From Roseicyclus sp. (GTDB taxonomy: Bacteria; Pseudomonadota; Alphaproteobacteria; Rhodobacterales; Rhodobacteraceae), in NCBI RefSeq assembly GCF_018402035.1, contig NZ_JAGYJN010000001.1, positions 62,001 to 126,000 of the forward strand: a stretch of DNA of 64,000 nt, in the 5' to 3' direction. Below, in pieces: positions 43,786 through 52,436 of this stretch; position 1 is the first letter of the stretch, and every line of letters begins with the position of its first letter. A program made the position numbers and the translations under genes. Under the pieces are notes generated by a model, which was not told where the DNA came from, made no database searches, and saw only the letters and a list, made by a program, of their open reading frames with translations.

Positions 43786-44526
43786 ATGTTCGATATTTCG
43801 ATGACGGGTGCCTTTCTTGCCGGTCTTTTATCATTTCTTTCGCCCTGCATCCTACCGATGGTGCCGTTTTACTTGAGTTATCTGGGCGGCATGAGTGCCG
43901 CAGAGCTGGCGCAGGGCGGGGCGGTCACACGCGCCACGCGGCTGCGCGCGGTGCTAGGGGCAATGGTTTTCGCCGCCGGTGTGCTGACCGTCTTTGTGGC
44001 GCTGGGGGCCTCGGCCTCACTCTTTGGGCAGGTGTTGCGCGACTGGTTCGATGTGCTGCGTTATCTTGCGGCGGCGATGATCATCGCGATGGGTCTGCAT
44101 TTTCTGGGCGTGATCCGCATCGGCTTTCTCAATCGCAGCTTGCGCGCTGAACCGGGCGACACTGCCAATCTGGGTCTTGGCGGGGCTTATCTGATCGGGC
44201 TGGCCTTTGCCTTTGGCTGGACACCTTGCGTGGGCCCGGTGCTCGCCGCGATTTTGTTCATGGCGGGCACGACCGACACGGCGGGCCAAGGAATGGCGCT
44301 TTTGACCGCCTACGGGGTGGGTATGACGCTGCCCTTTGTGCTGGCGGCTGGCTTTGTCGGGCCGTTCATGAAGCTGATGGGGCGGTTCCGGCGGCATCTG
44401 GGCAAGATCGAGAAAATCATGGGCGGCGCGCTGATTGTGTTCGGCATTTTGATCGCCACCAATGCGCTTTTGTATATCGGTGAATGGATGATCAACGAGT
44501 TCTCGGTGTTCCAAACCATCGGGTAG
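43786..44526 (+). CDS. soxV: SoxV, CcdA-like thiol-reductant transporter
   Basis: 246-residue inner-membrane protein of the DsbD/CcdA family with six helices and the two redox cysteines in SPCILP (Cys21) and TPCVGP (about residue 147). It carries reducing equivalents from cytoplasmic thioredoxin to SoxS/SoxW. First gene of the long plus-strand sox operon; AAGG precedes ATG 43786. Confidence 0.95.
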   Translation: MFDISMTGAFLAGLLSFLSPCILPMVPFYLSYLGGMSAAELAQGGAVTRATRLRAVLGAMVFAAGVLTVFVALGASASLFGQVLRDWFDVLRYLAAAMIIAMGLHFLGVIRIGFLNRSLRAEPGDTANLGLGGAYLIGLAFAFGWTPCVGPVLAAILFMAGTTDTAGQGMALLTAYGVGMTLPFVLAAGFVGPFMKLMGRFRRHLGKIEKIMGGALIVFGILIATNALLYIGEWMINEFSVFQTIG

Positions 44527-44567
44527 GGCGCACCACCACAGCCACGGGCAGGAGGAGGCCCAACGCC

Positions 44568-45149
44568 ATGTTCACACGACTGACAGGATGGATCACCGCC
44601 GCAGCCTTTGCGCTGGCCACCCCCGCGCTGGCCGAGATCGGCGATGACGGGCTGCATATCGCACCTTGGATCAACGATAGCTTTCTCGATCTGCGCGAGG
44701 ATTTGGCCGATGCCAATGCCCAAGGGCGCAGGCTGGTTGTCATCATCGAACAGCGTGGCTGCATCTATTGCTCAAAAATGCATGAAGAGGTTTGGGTTGT
44801 GCCCGATATCCTCCAGATGCTTGAAGAAGACTTCTATTTCGTCCGCATCAATATGCATGGCTCGACCGAAGTCACCGATTTCGACGGCGAGATGATGGAA
44901 GAACGCCAGATCGCGCGGCGCTGGCGCAATTTGTTCACGCCGACGATCTTGTTTTTTCCCGAAGAAGTCCCCGAAGATGTGACGGGAATCGAGGCGGCGG
45001 CCGTCGTCATGCCCGGTGCTTTCGGGCGCTGGACGACCTTCAACATGCTCAACTGGGTTTTGGAGAAGGGCTATGCGGGCGAGGAAGATTTCCAACGATA
45101 TCATGCCCGTATGTTTGCCCAGCAAGCCGCGGCGGGGGCGGTCGATTGA
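44568..45149 (+). CDS. soxW: SoxW, periplasmic thioredoxin-like protein
   Basis: 193 residues with a Sec signal (1-22, ALA cleavage) and a thioredoxin-like fold bearing CIYC (Cys65, Cys68). Related to SoxS but longer. ATG 44568 follows GGAGGAGG; the longer frame overlaps soxV in another phase. A partner of SoxV. Confidence 0.9.
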   Translation: MFTRLTGWITAAAFALATPALAEIGDDGLHIAPWINDSFLDLREDLADANAQGRRLVVIIEQRGCIYCSKMHEEVWVVPDILQMLEEDFYFVRINMHGSTEVTDFDGEMMEERQIARRWRNLFTPTILFFPEEVPEDVTGIEAAAVVMPGAFGRWTTFNMLNWVLEKGYAGEEDFQRYHARMFAQQAAAGAVD

Positions 45150-45174
45150 CCTGCGGGGAGCAAAAAATAGTGCT

Positions 45175-45196
45175 CACATGCAGAAAATCAAATGTG
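45175..45196. promoter_or_regulatory. Inverted repeat in soxW-soxX gap, putative SoxR operator
   Basis: CACAT (45175-45179) and ATGTG (45192-45196) form an inverted repeat with a 12-bp spacer in the 121-bp gap before soxX. In Paracoccus this gap is a SoxR target, so an internal regulated promoter for soxX onward is likely. Confidence 0.4.
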
Positions 45197-45270
45197 TTGT
45201 TGCAATCTTTGCGCGAGTAAGCCTACGGTATACCACGGCCTACTGACTCGGCCAAAGGGAGGGAATCGAA

Positions 45271-45750
45271 GTGAAGCGCCAGATCATGCTGGCGGCAGGG
45301 CTCATGCTTGCCGCAACCAGCCTTCAAGCCGATGTTGTTGCCCCGAATGATGTGGTGGCAAATGAATACGGTGAAATTGCAATGTCCCTGACGGGCCAGC
45401 CCGGTGACCCCACGCGCGGTGCCGAGATCATGGCCAGCCGTGGGGCCGGAAACTGCCTTGCCTGCCACCAGGTAAGCGCACTGGACCAATACAAATGGCA
45501 TGGTGAGGTCGGACCCTCGCTTGACGGTGTGGCCACACGCTGGGACGAGGCCGGGTTGCGCGGGTTGATCGTCAATGCCGATGTGATGTTCCCCCAGTCG
45601 ATCATGCCGTCCTTCTACCGCATCTCGGGCTATACCCGTCCGGGCAATGCCTATACCGGCAAAGCAGCCGAAGGCGAGCTTTCACCACTTTTGGCGGCGC
45701 AAGACATCGAAGATGTCGTCGCCTATCTGATGACCCTGACCGACTACTGA
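45271..45750 (+). CDS. soxX: SoxX, monoheme cytochrome c subunit of SoxXA
   Basis: 159 residues. GTG 45271 is the start, with AAAGGGAGGG upstream. Signal peptide 1-20, heme motif CLACH (Cys62, Cys65, His66) and a likely distal Met112 (IMPSF). With SoxA it attaches thiosulfate to SoxY. Confidence 0.93.
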   Translation: MKRQIMLAAGLMLAATSLQADVVAPNDVVANEYGEIAMSLTGQPGDPTRGAEIMASRGAGNCLACHQVSALDQYKWHGEVGPSLDGVATRWDEAGLRGLIVNADVMFPQSIMPSFYRISGYTRPGNAYTGKAAEGELSPLLAAQDIEDVVAYLMTLTDY

Positions 45751-45791
45751 GCCGGTCAGTTTTCGAACAAGATTTCAAGGAGAATAGTCTC

Positions 45792-46214
45792 ATGACCCAG
45801 ACACGCAGGCAATTCGTCGGCAACGGTTTGGCGATTGCGGCGGCCTTTTTCGGTCTTCCGCATATCGCAAACGCCGCAACGCTCGAAGAGGCCATCGCTA
45901 CCTTCACCGGTGGTTCTGACGCAGCTTCGGACGGGATCACCCTGATCGCGCCCGAGATTGCCGAGAACGGCAATACCGTTCCAATCGAGGTTGATGCACC
46001 CGGTGCTGCCGCGATTATTTTGTTTGCCGCCGGCAACCCCAACCCCGACGTTTGCACCGTCAATTTCGGCCCTGCATCCGGATCGCAAATGGTTTCGACC
46101 CGCGTTCGTCTTGCCGGTGAGCAAGAAGTTGTGGCGATCGCACGCATGGCTGACGGTAGCTTTAAGCAGGCGCGCCAGAATGTGCGCGTCACCATCGGCG
46201 GCTGCGGCGGCTGA
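45792..46214 (+). CDS. soxY: SoxY, sulfur-carrier protein
   Basis: 140 residues with a Tat-type signal (TRRQFVG at 4-10) and the diagnostic C-terminal GGCGG, whose Cys carries the sulfur intermediates. SoxY pairs with SoxZ, which lacks a signal and must be co-exported. AAGGAG precedes the start. Confidence 0.97.
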   Translation: MTQTRRQFVGNGLAIAAAFFGLPHIANAATLEEAIATFTGGSDAASDGITLIAPEIAENGNTVPIEVDAPGAAAIILFAAGNPNPDVCTVNFGPASGSQMVSTRVRLAGEQEVVAIARMADGSFKQARQNVRVTIGGCGG

Positions 46215-46240
46215 ACCAGTTAGGACAAGGAGATAAGACA

Positions 46241-46570
46241 ATGGCAGAGAATGTTGTTCCCCGCGTCCGCGTTCCGCGTGATGCAAAAGCTGGCGATAGC
46301 GTGTCCGTGCGCACCCTGATCAGCCACCCGATGGAAAGCGGCATGCGTCGTGGCAGCGATGGCAATTTGATCCCGCGCCAGATCATCAATCGCTTCACCT
46401 GTGCCTTCAACGGCGCAACGGTGGTTGATGTCGAGATCCATGCAGGTGTCGCCACAAACCCCTATTTCCAATTCGATGCCAAGGTGGACCAGAGCGGCAG
46501 CTTTGAATTCACTTGGTATGATGATGACGGTTCGGTCTACACCGAAACGGCAGAAATCGCGGTCGCCTGA
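46241..46570 (+). CDS. soxZ: SoxZ, partner of SoxY
   Basis: 109 residues, Ig-like fold with no signal peptide, as in other SoxZ proteins; it rides with SoxY through Tat. ATG 46241 follows AAGGAG. Confidence 0.95.
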   Translation: MAENVVPRVRVPRDAKAGDSVSVRTLISHPMESGMRRGSDGNLIPRQIINRFTCAFNGATVVDVEIHAGVATNPYFQFDAKVDQSGSFEFTWYDDDGSVYTETAEIAVA

Positions 46571-46619
46571 CGGCGGCGACAAGACCAGACCGAGCCGTCG
46601 CAAGGGAGGATTGACGACC

Positions 46620-47486
46620 ATGACTAGAAAAACGCTTCTTGGTGGCGTCGCGGCGGCAGGGCTTGCCGTCGGGGTGGCCGGTGTCGGCTTTGCCGATATC
46701 CGGACGGGTGACAGCCTGGTGATCAATGGCGATCTCGCCATGATCACCGAGGCACCGGCGCCAGAGTTTCTGCAAGATCGTGTCAGTACGATCTATTCAG
46801 GCTGGGTGTTCCGCACCGACGAAACCCGCGCGATGCAGGAAGATGATTTCGACAACCCGGCCATGCTTTATGCCGAGCAGGGTTTGACGGCCTTTGAGAC
46901 CGCAATGGGCAGCGAAGGCAAAAGCTGCGCGAGCTGTCATGAAAATGCCGAAAGCCTTGCCGATGTGCGGGCCAGCTATCCCAAGTGGGATGCCGAGCAT
47001 GGCGCGGTGCAGACGGTTGAAATGCAAATCATCGAATGCCAGACGGAACGGATGGGCGTTGCTGAACCCTATAAGTACGACAGCCAAGCCATGCGCAACA
47101 TGGCCTCGCTGATCGCATCTGTTGGGCGCGGACAGACGGTCAATGTCGCCATCGACGGCCCCGCGGCCGAGACATGGGCCTTGGGTGAAGAGATCTATTA
47201 CACCCAGTACGGTCAGCTCGAACTTAGCTGTGCAGATTGCCATGAAAACAACTATGGCAACCTGATCCGCGCCGACCATCTGAGCCAAGGCCAGATCAAC
47301 GGCTTTCCCACCTACCGTTTGAAGAACGCCAATGTGAACTCGGTCCATGGTCGCTTCCGCGGTTGTATCCGTGATACCCGCGCCGAGACCTTCGCTGTGG
47401 GAAGCCCGGAATTCGTGGCGCTTGAGCTTTACGTCGCCTCGCGCGGCAATGGCTTGACGGTCGAAGGACCGTCCGTGCGCAACTAA
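46620..47486 (+). CDS. soxA: SoxA, diheme L-cysteine S-thiosulfotransferase subunit
   Basis: 288 residues: signal peptide 1-25, two heme motifs CASCH (Cys103, Cys106, His107) and CADCH (Cys204, Cys207, His208), a probable distal Cys140, and the catalytic/ligand Cys249 in RGCIRD that becomes persulfidated. It is the diheme form, as in Paracoccus. The upstream frame is soxZ in another phase; GGGAGGA lies before ATG 46620. Confidence 0.95.
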   Translation: MTRKTLLGGVAAAGLAVGVAGVGFADIRTGDSLVINGDLAMITEAPAPEFLQDRVSTIYSGWVFRTDETRAMQEDDFDNPAMLYAEQGLTAFETAMGSEGKSCASCHENAESLADVRASYPKWDAEHGAVQTVEMQIIECQTERMGVAEPYKYDSQAMRNMASLIASVGRGQTVNVAIDGPAAETWALGEEIYYTQYGQLELSCADCHENNYGNLIRADHLSQGQINGFPTYRLKNANVNSVHGRFRGCIRDTRAETFAVGSPEFVALELYVASRGNGLTVEGPSVRN

Positions 47487-47499
47487 ACCATCGTAAACA

Positions 47500-47524
47500 C
47501 CGCCCCGGACACAGTCTGGGGCGG
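47500..47524 (+). promoter_or_regulatory. Stem-loop between soxA and soxB
   Basis: CCGCCCCGGAC (47500-47510) pairs with GTCTGGGGCGG (47514-47524), with one G-T pair and a 3-base loop. There is no T-tract, so it is more likely an mRNA processing or partial-attenuation element inside the operon than a full terminator. Confidence 0.6.
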
Positions 47525-47574
47525 CGTCTGCGCTCAAACATTCAGTTTTTGGAATAATATCAGAGGTTGCACCC

Positions 47575-49269
47575 ATGATTTCGCGTCGCCATTTCGTGCA
47601 GGCCGCATTGGCCACTTCGGCCCTTTACGGGGCCTCGGGCTTTGGCAACTGGGCGCGGCTGGCCGCGCAGCAAACGCTGTCCCAAGACGATCTGATCGGC
47701 GCAGGCGGCCCCGGCAATGTGACCTTGATCCATATCACCGATATGCATGCCCAAACCCAGCCGATCTATTTCCGCGAGCCGGAATTCAACATCGGCGTGG
47801 GCATCCATGCAGGCCAGCCCCCCCATCTGGTGGGGGCGGAGTTCCGCGCGCGTTTCGGCATCACGCAGGGCTCGGCGATGGATTACGCGCTGACCTATAC
47901 CGATTTCGAAGCCATGGCGCGCGGCTATGGCCGCATGGGCGGGCTCGACCGTATCTCGACCGTGGTCAAGGCGATCCGTGCGCAAGCGCCGCATGCGCTT
48001 TTGCTCGATGGTGGCGATACATGGCAGGGCTCGCTGCCCTCGCTTCGCACACGCGGTATGGACATGGTCCAACTGATGAACGCGCTCGGCGTCGAGGCGA
48101 TGACCTCGCATTGGGAATTCACGCTTGGTTCGGAACGCGTCAATGAGTTGATCGAGAACCATGTCAACCCGGCCTTCCTTGGTGCGAATATCTTCGATAT
48201 TGAATGGGACGAGCCGGTCTATGACGACTACAAGATCTTTGAGCGCAATGGCACATCCATTGCCGTGATCGGCCAAGCCTTCCCCTATATGCCCATCGCC
48301 AACCCCGGTTGGATGTTCCCTGAATTGAGTTTCGGTTTGCGCCGCGATCGGATCGCCGAGGTGGTGCAAGAGGTCCGTGACGCGGGCGCCGAGGTTGTTG
48401 TTCTTCTCTCCCACAACGGCTTCGACGTGGACCGTCAATTCGCCCGCGATATTGCGGGCATCGATGTGATCCTCACGGGCCATACTCATGACGCGCTGCC
48501 CGAACCGGTGCAGGTCGGCAATACCTTCCTGATCGCAAGCGGCAGCCATGGCAAATTCGTCAGCCGTGTCGATCTCGAGGTTGAGAATGGCGCGATGAAG
48601 GGGATCAGCCACCGCTTGATCCCGATCTTCTCGGATGTCATTGCACCCGATCCCGAGATGACCGCCTTGGTCACCGAGACACGCGCGCCCTATGCCGCCG
48701 AAATGTCGGAAGTGATCGGCCAGTCGGGATCGCTCCTTTATCGGCGCGGCAATTTCAACGGCACTTGGGATGATGTGATCTGTGACGCGCTGATTTCTCA
48801 GCGTGACGCGCAGATCGCGCTGTCGCCGGGTTTCCGCTGGGGTGCGGCTGTCCTGCCCGGTCAGGACATCACGCGCGAAGATATCTACAACGTCACCGCC
48901 ATGACCTATCCCGCCGCCTACCGGATGGAGATGTCGGGCGCGACGCTGCATACGATCATGGAAGATGTGGCCGCCAACATCTTCAACCCCGATGCTTATT
49001 ACCAACAGGGCGGCGATATGGTGCGGGTGGGTGGCCTTGGCTACCGCATCGACACCATGCAACCACAAGGCAGCCGGATCACCGAGATGACGCTGTTGTC
49101 GACCGGCGAACGGCTGGTTGCCGATCAGAACTACGTCGTGGCCGGTTGGGCCAGCGTAAACGAAGGCACCGAAGGCCCGCCGATCTGGGATGTGGTTGAA
49201 AACCATATCCGCGCCCAAGGCACCGTGACCCTTGAACCCAATAACACCGTCGATGTGGTGGGCGGCTAA
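47575..49269 (+). CDS. soxB: SoxB, dimanganese sulfate thiohydrolase
   Basis: 564 residues. Tat signal SRRHFVQ (3-9), then the 5'-nucleotidase-like metallophosphatase fold: TDMHAQ, GGDTWQG, the SoxB-specific SHWEFTLG in place of GNHD, SHNGFD and GHTHD. It hydrolyses sulfate from SoxY-bound sulfonate. Length and motifs are those of known SoxB. Confidence 0.97.
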   Translation: MISRRHFVQAALATSALYGASGFGNWARLAAQQTLSQDDLIGAGGPGNVTLIHITDMHAQTQPIYFREPEFNIGVGIHAGQPPHLVGAEFRARFGITQGSAMDYALTYTDFEAMARGYGRMGGLDRISTVVKAIRAQAPHALLLDGGDTWQGSLPSLRTRGMDMVQLMNALGVEAMTSHWEFTLGSERVNELIENHVNPAFLGANIFDIEWDEPVYDDYKIFERNGTSIAVIGQAFPYMPIANPGWMFPELSFGLRRDRIAEVVQEVRDAGAEVVVLLSHNGFDVDRQFARDIAGIDVILTGHTHDALPEPVQVGNTFLIASGSHGKFVSRVDLEVENGAMKGISHRLIPIFSDVIAPDPEMTALVTETRAPYAAEMSEVIGQSGSLLYRRGNFNGTWDDVICDALISQRDAQIALSPGFRWGAAVLPGQDITREDIYNVTAMTYPAAYRMEMSGATLHTIMEDVAANIFNPDAYYQQGGDMVRVGGLGYRIDTMQPQGSRITEMTLLSTGERLVADQNYVVAGWASVNEGTEGPPIWDVVENHIRAQGTVTLEPNNTVDVVGG

Positions 49270-49301
49270 AGCCCCGCCAAAGAAATAGAGGTATCGCAAA
49301 C

Positions 49302-50576
49302 ATGACCGACACCCCCAAACATTCACCCTCGCGCCGCCAGTTTTTGGCCGGTGCCGCCGTGGCGACTGGCGCTGCGGCGACAGGCAAGCTCGTGCATGCA
49401 CAAGCTGCCGGTCCCGACCCGCTGATCACCGAATTGCAGCCTTGGCAGCAATATCTGGGCGACGGCGTCGATGTGCGCCCCTACGGCGTCCCCTCAAAGC
49501 ATGAGGCGCATGTGGTGCGCCGCACGGTGCCTTGGCTGACGGCCGATGCCGTATCGTCGATCAACTTCACGCCGCTGCACGAGTTGGAGGGGATCATCAC
49601 CCCCAATGGTCTGTGTTTTGAGCGTCATCACTCGGGCGTGGCCGATATCGCATGGGGCGATCATCGCTTGATGATCAACGGGTTGGTCGACAACCAGATG
49701 GTCTTTACGATGGATGATCTCATGCGCTTCCCGCGTGAGAACCGGACCTATTTCCTTGAGTGTGCGGCCAATACCGGCATGGAATGGCGCGGTTCGCAGC
49801 TCAACGGTTGCCAGTTCACCCATGGGATGATCCACAACGTTGTCTATACCGGCGTGCCGCTGCGGCTGCTTTTGGAAGAGGCGGGGCTTAAGACTTCGGG
49901 CACTTGGCTTTTGGCTGAAGGTGCCGATGCCAGCGGCATGACGCGCTCGATCCCGATGGAAAAGGCGCTCGATGACTGTTTGGTTGCCACCCATATGAAC
50001 GGCGAGCGCCTGCGCGCCGAACAGGGATACCCCGTGCGCCTCGTCGTGCCGGGTTGGGAAGGCAATATGTGGGTCAAGTGGCTGCGCCGCCTCGAGATCG
50101 GCGATGCGCCTTGGCATCACCGCGAGGAAACGTCGAAGTACACCGACCTTCTGGCCAATGGCGATGCACGCCGCTTCACATGGGAGATGGACGCCAAATC
50201 CGTCATCACCAACCCCAGCCCGCAAGCGCCCATCACCCATGGCCCCGGCCCAACGGTTCTGACAGGCGTTGCATGGTCGGGTCGCGGCACCATCCCGCGC
50301 GTGGATGTCACCATCGATGGTGGCATCACCTGGCATCAGGCGCGCATGTCCGGCCCCAGCTTGGACAAGTCGATGCACCGCTTCTACTATGAGTTCGATT
50401 GGGACGGGCGGCCGCTGTTGCTGCAAAGCCGTGCGCATGACAGCACCGGCTATGTTCAGCCCACCAAGGACCAGCTGCGCGTCGTGCGCGGGTTCAATTC
50501 GATCTACCACAATAACGGCATCCAGACATGGGCCATCAATGAAGCAGGCGAGGCTGAAAATGTCGAAATCGGCTAA
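49302..50576 (+). CDS. soxC: SoxC, molybdenum sulfane dehydrogenase subunit
   Basis: 424 residues. Tat signal SRRQFLAG at about 10-17 and the sulfite-oxidase fold with the molybdenum-ligand Cys in YFLECAANTGMEW near residue 150. With SoxD it removes six electrons from SoxY-bound sulfane, so thiosulfate goes fully to sulfate without sulfur globules. Confidence 0.96.
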   Translation: MTDTPKHSPSRRQFLAGAAVATGAAATGKLVHAQAAGPDPLITELQPWQQYLGDGVDVRPYGVPSKHEAHVVRRTVPWLTADAVSSINFTPLHELEGIITPNGLCFERHHSGVADIAWGDHRLMINGLVDNQMVFTMDDLMRFPRENRTYFLECAANTGMEWRGSQLNGCQFTHGMIHNVVYTGVPLRLLLEEAGLKTSGTWLLAEGADASGMTRSIPMEKALDDCLVATHMNGERLRAEQGYPVRLVVPGWEGNMWVKWLRRLEIGDAPWHHREETSKYTDLLANGDARRFTWEMDAKSVITNPSPQAPITHGPGPTVLTGVAWSGRGTIPRVDVTIDGGITWHQARMSGPSLDKSMHRFYYEFDWDGRPLLLQSRAHDSTGYVQPTKDQLRVVRGFNSIYHNNGIQTWAINEAGEAENVEIG

Positions 50577-51660
50577 GATGATGAAAAACCTCACCCTTTC
50601 GACCGCACTTGTCGTGCTTGGCGCGGGTTTCGCTGTGGCGGAAACGCCCGCCCCCTCGCGCGAAGGTGGTTTCGGTCTGGGCCGTGCAGCGCTCCCCGAG
50701 GAAATCGCCGCATGGGATATCGATATCCGCCCCGATGGCCTTGGCCTTCCGGTTGGGTCGGGTGACGTCTATACGGGCGAAGAGCTCTACATTGATTTGT
50801 GCTCGGCCTGTCACGGCGATTTCGGCGAGGCGGTTGGCCGCTGGCCGGTGCTTGCCGGTGGGCGCGGCACGCTCGATGGCGAAGATCCGCATAAGACGAT
50901 CGGCTCGTACTGGCCCTACCTTTCGACCGTGTGGGACTATGTCCATCGCGCCATGCCCTATGGTGCGGCGCAATCGCTCAGCGATGACGAAGTCTATGCA
51001 ATCACCGCTTACCTGATGTATCTCAATGACATGGTCGATGATGATTTCGAACTGTCGAACGAGAACTTCCTCGAGGTGGCGATGCCCAACGAGACGGCGT
51101 TTTTCATGGATGATCGGGCTACGACCGAGCTGACCGCCTTTTCGGTCGAGCCCTGCATGGAAAACTGTGCCGACAGCGTGTCGATTACCGCGCGTGCGAC
51201 GGTCTTGTCGGTGACACCGGAACAAGAAGCCGCTGCAGCAACAGCCGCAGCCGCAACAGCCGCAGCCGCCCCAACACCCGCCGCCGTCGTCGAGGAGGTG
51301 GCTGCACCGGCGGCCGCAGCCGCACCCGATCCGGCGCTTGTCGCCGCAGGCGAGGGGTTGTTCCGTCAATGTGCCTCGTGCCACCAGATCGGTGAGGGCG
51401 CTGTGAACCGCACCGGCCCACAGCTCAACAACACCTATGGCGCGCCCGTCGGCAGCCATGATGGTTTCCGCTACTCGCCCGCCTTCCAACAGGCCGGTGA
51501 AAGCGGGATGGTCTGGGATGATGAAACGCTGACGGCCTTCTTGCTTGATCCGCGTGGCTATATCCAAGGCAACCGGATGGCCTTCCGTGGTCTGCGTTCC
51601 GAGGAAGACGCCGCCGCAATGGTCGCCTATATCCGGGCGGCCGGGGGTGAGGCCAAATGA
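50560..51660 (+). CDS. soxD: SoxD, diheme cytochrome c subunit of SoxCD
   Basis: 366 residues from ATG 50560, which has GAGG 6 bases before it; ATG 50578 just after the soxC stop is an alternative. Signal peptide to about 27, first heme CSACH (Cys81, Cys84, His85), an Ala/Pro-rich linker (about 221-258), second heme CASCH (Cys271, Cys274, His275). It passes electrons from SoxC to small cytochromes. The linker is unusually Ala-rich, encoded by GC-rich repeated codons. Confidence 0.94.
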   Translation: MSKSAKMMKNLTLSTALVVLGAGFAVAETPAPSREGGFGLGRAALPEEIAAWDIDIRPDGLGLPVGSGDVYTGEELYIDLCSACHGDFGEAVGRWPVLAGGRGTLDGEDPHKTIGSYWPYLSTVWDYVHRAMPYGAAQSLSDDEVYAITAYLMYLNDMVDDDFELSNENFLEVAMPNETAFFMDDRATTELTAFSVEPCMENCADSVSITARATVLSVTPEQEAAAATAAAATAAAAPTPAAVVEEVAAPAAAAAPDPALVAAGEGLFRQCASCHQIGEGAVNRTGPQLNNTYGAPVGSHDGFRYSPAFQQAGESGMVWDDETLTAFLLDPRGYIQGNRMAFRGLRSEEDAAAMVAYIRAAGGEAK

Positions 51661-52355
51661 GATCAGCGCGCGCCCTCATCAGCGCGCTGGTTCTGGCGGC
51701 TTCGGCAGCAACGTCCTCCCCGTTGCTGGCCGAAGGAGACCCGGCACAGGGCGAAGTTCTGTATCGCCCGTGCCGGGCATGCCACATGATCGGCGATGGT
51801 GCGGTCCATCGTGTTGGCCCGCATCTTAATGGTATCATCGATCGCGTGATCGGGGCTGTGCCGGGGTATGATTTCTCGGATGATCTGGTCAATGCCGGGG
51901 CCGATGGTCGGGTCTGGGACGCAGACGCCCTTGACCGCTTTATGGCAGGTCCGCGCGACTATTTCCCGCGCACGCGCATGGTTTTTCGCGGTGTGCGCGA
52001 TGAACAAGACCGGCTTGATCTGATCGCCTATATGCTGGCCGAAGGTGGGCGCAGTGATAGCGCGGTCATGGATGCCGCGAATATCGCAATTGATCCCGAG
52101 GTCGCCACGATCCTCGCGATTGCGGGCGATGTGCCCTACGGCGAATATCTCTCGTCGGAATGCACCGCCTGTCATCGTGACAGTGGCGGCTCGGATATTC
52201 CGACGATCCGTGGGCTTGCGCCTGCGTCGTTCATCGCCGGAATGGTTGATTATCGCAACGGAACACGCGAACATCAGGTGATGAATACGGTGGCACGCAG
52301 GCTGGGCGATGAAGAATTAGCCGCGCTTGCCGCTTATTTCGCGCGCACCGAGTAA
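51657..52355 (+). CDS. soxE: SoxE, diheme cytochrome c
   Basis: 232 residues with a signal peptide and two heme motifs, CRACH (Cys39, Cys42, His43) and CTACH (Cys169, Cys172, His173). ATGA overlap with soxD. It is the cytochrome partner of SoxF, like FccA of flavocytochrome c. Its first half resembles the second domain of SoxD (FRGVRDEQD against FRGLRSEED). Confidence 0.92.
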   Translation: MRSARALISALVLAASAATSSPLLAEGDPAQGEVLYRPCRACHMIGDGAVHRVGPHLNGIIDRVIGAVPGYDFSDDLVNAGADGRVWDADALDRFMAGPRDYFPRTRMVFRGVRDEQDRLDLIAYMLAEGGRSDSAVMDAANIAIDPEVATILAIAGDVPYGEYLSSECTACHRDSGGSDIPTIRGLAPASFIAGMVDYRNGTREHQVMNTVARRLGDEELAALAAYFARTE

Positions 52356-52436
52356 CGTATCGGTGCAGACGGGACAGCGCCACCGGACCGGCGCTTGGAA
52401 GAGAAGCCCGAGAACGGGTGGAAAAGGGAGAAAGAC

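Noticed and set aside
47560..49401. 613-codon minus-strand frame opposite soxB
   Set aside because: Antisense shadow of soxB, which has all of its diagnostic motifs.
51220..51330. Ala-rich tract in soxD as a frameshift or a repeat expansion
   Set aside because: The reading frame continues into a proper second heme domain, so it is an interdomain linker.
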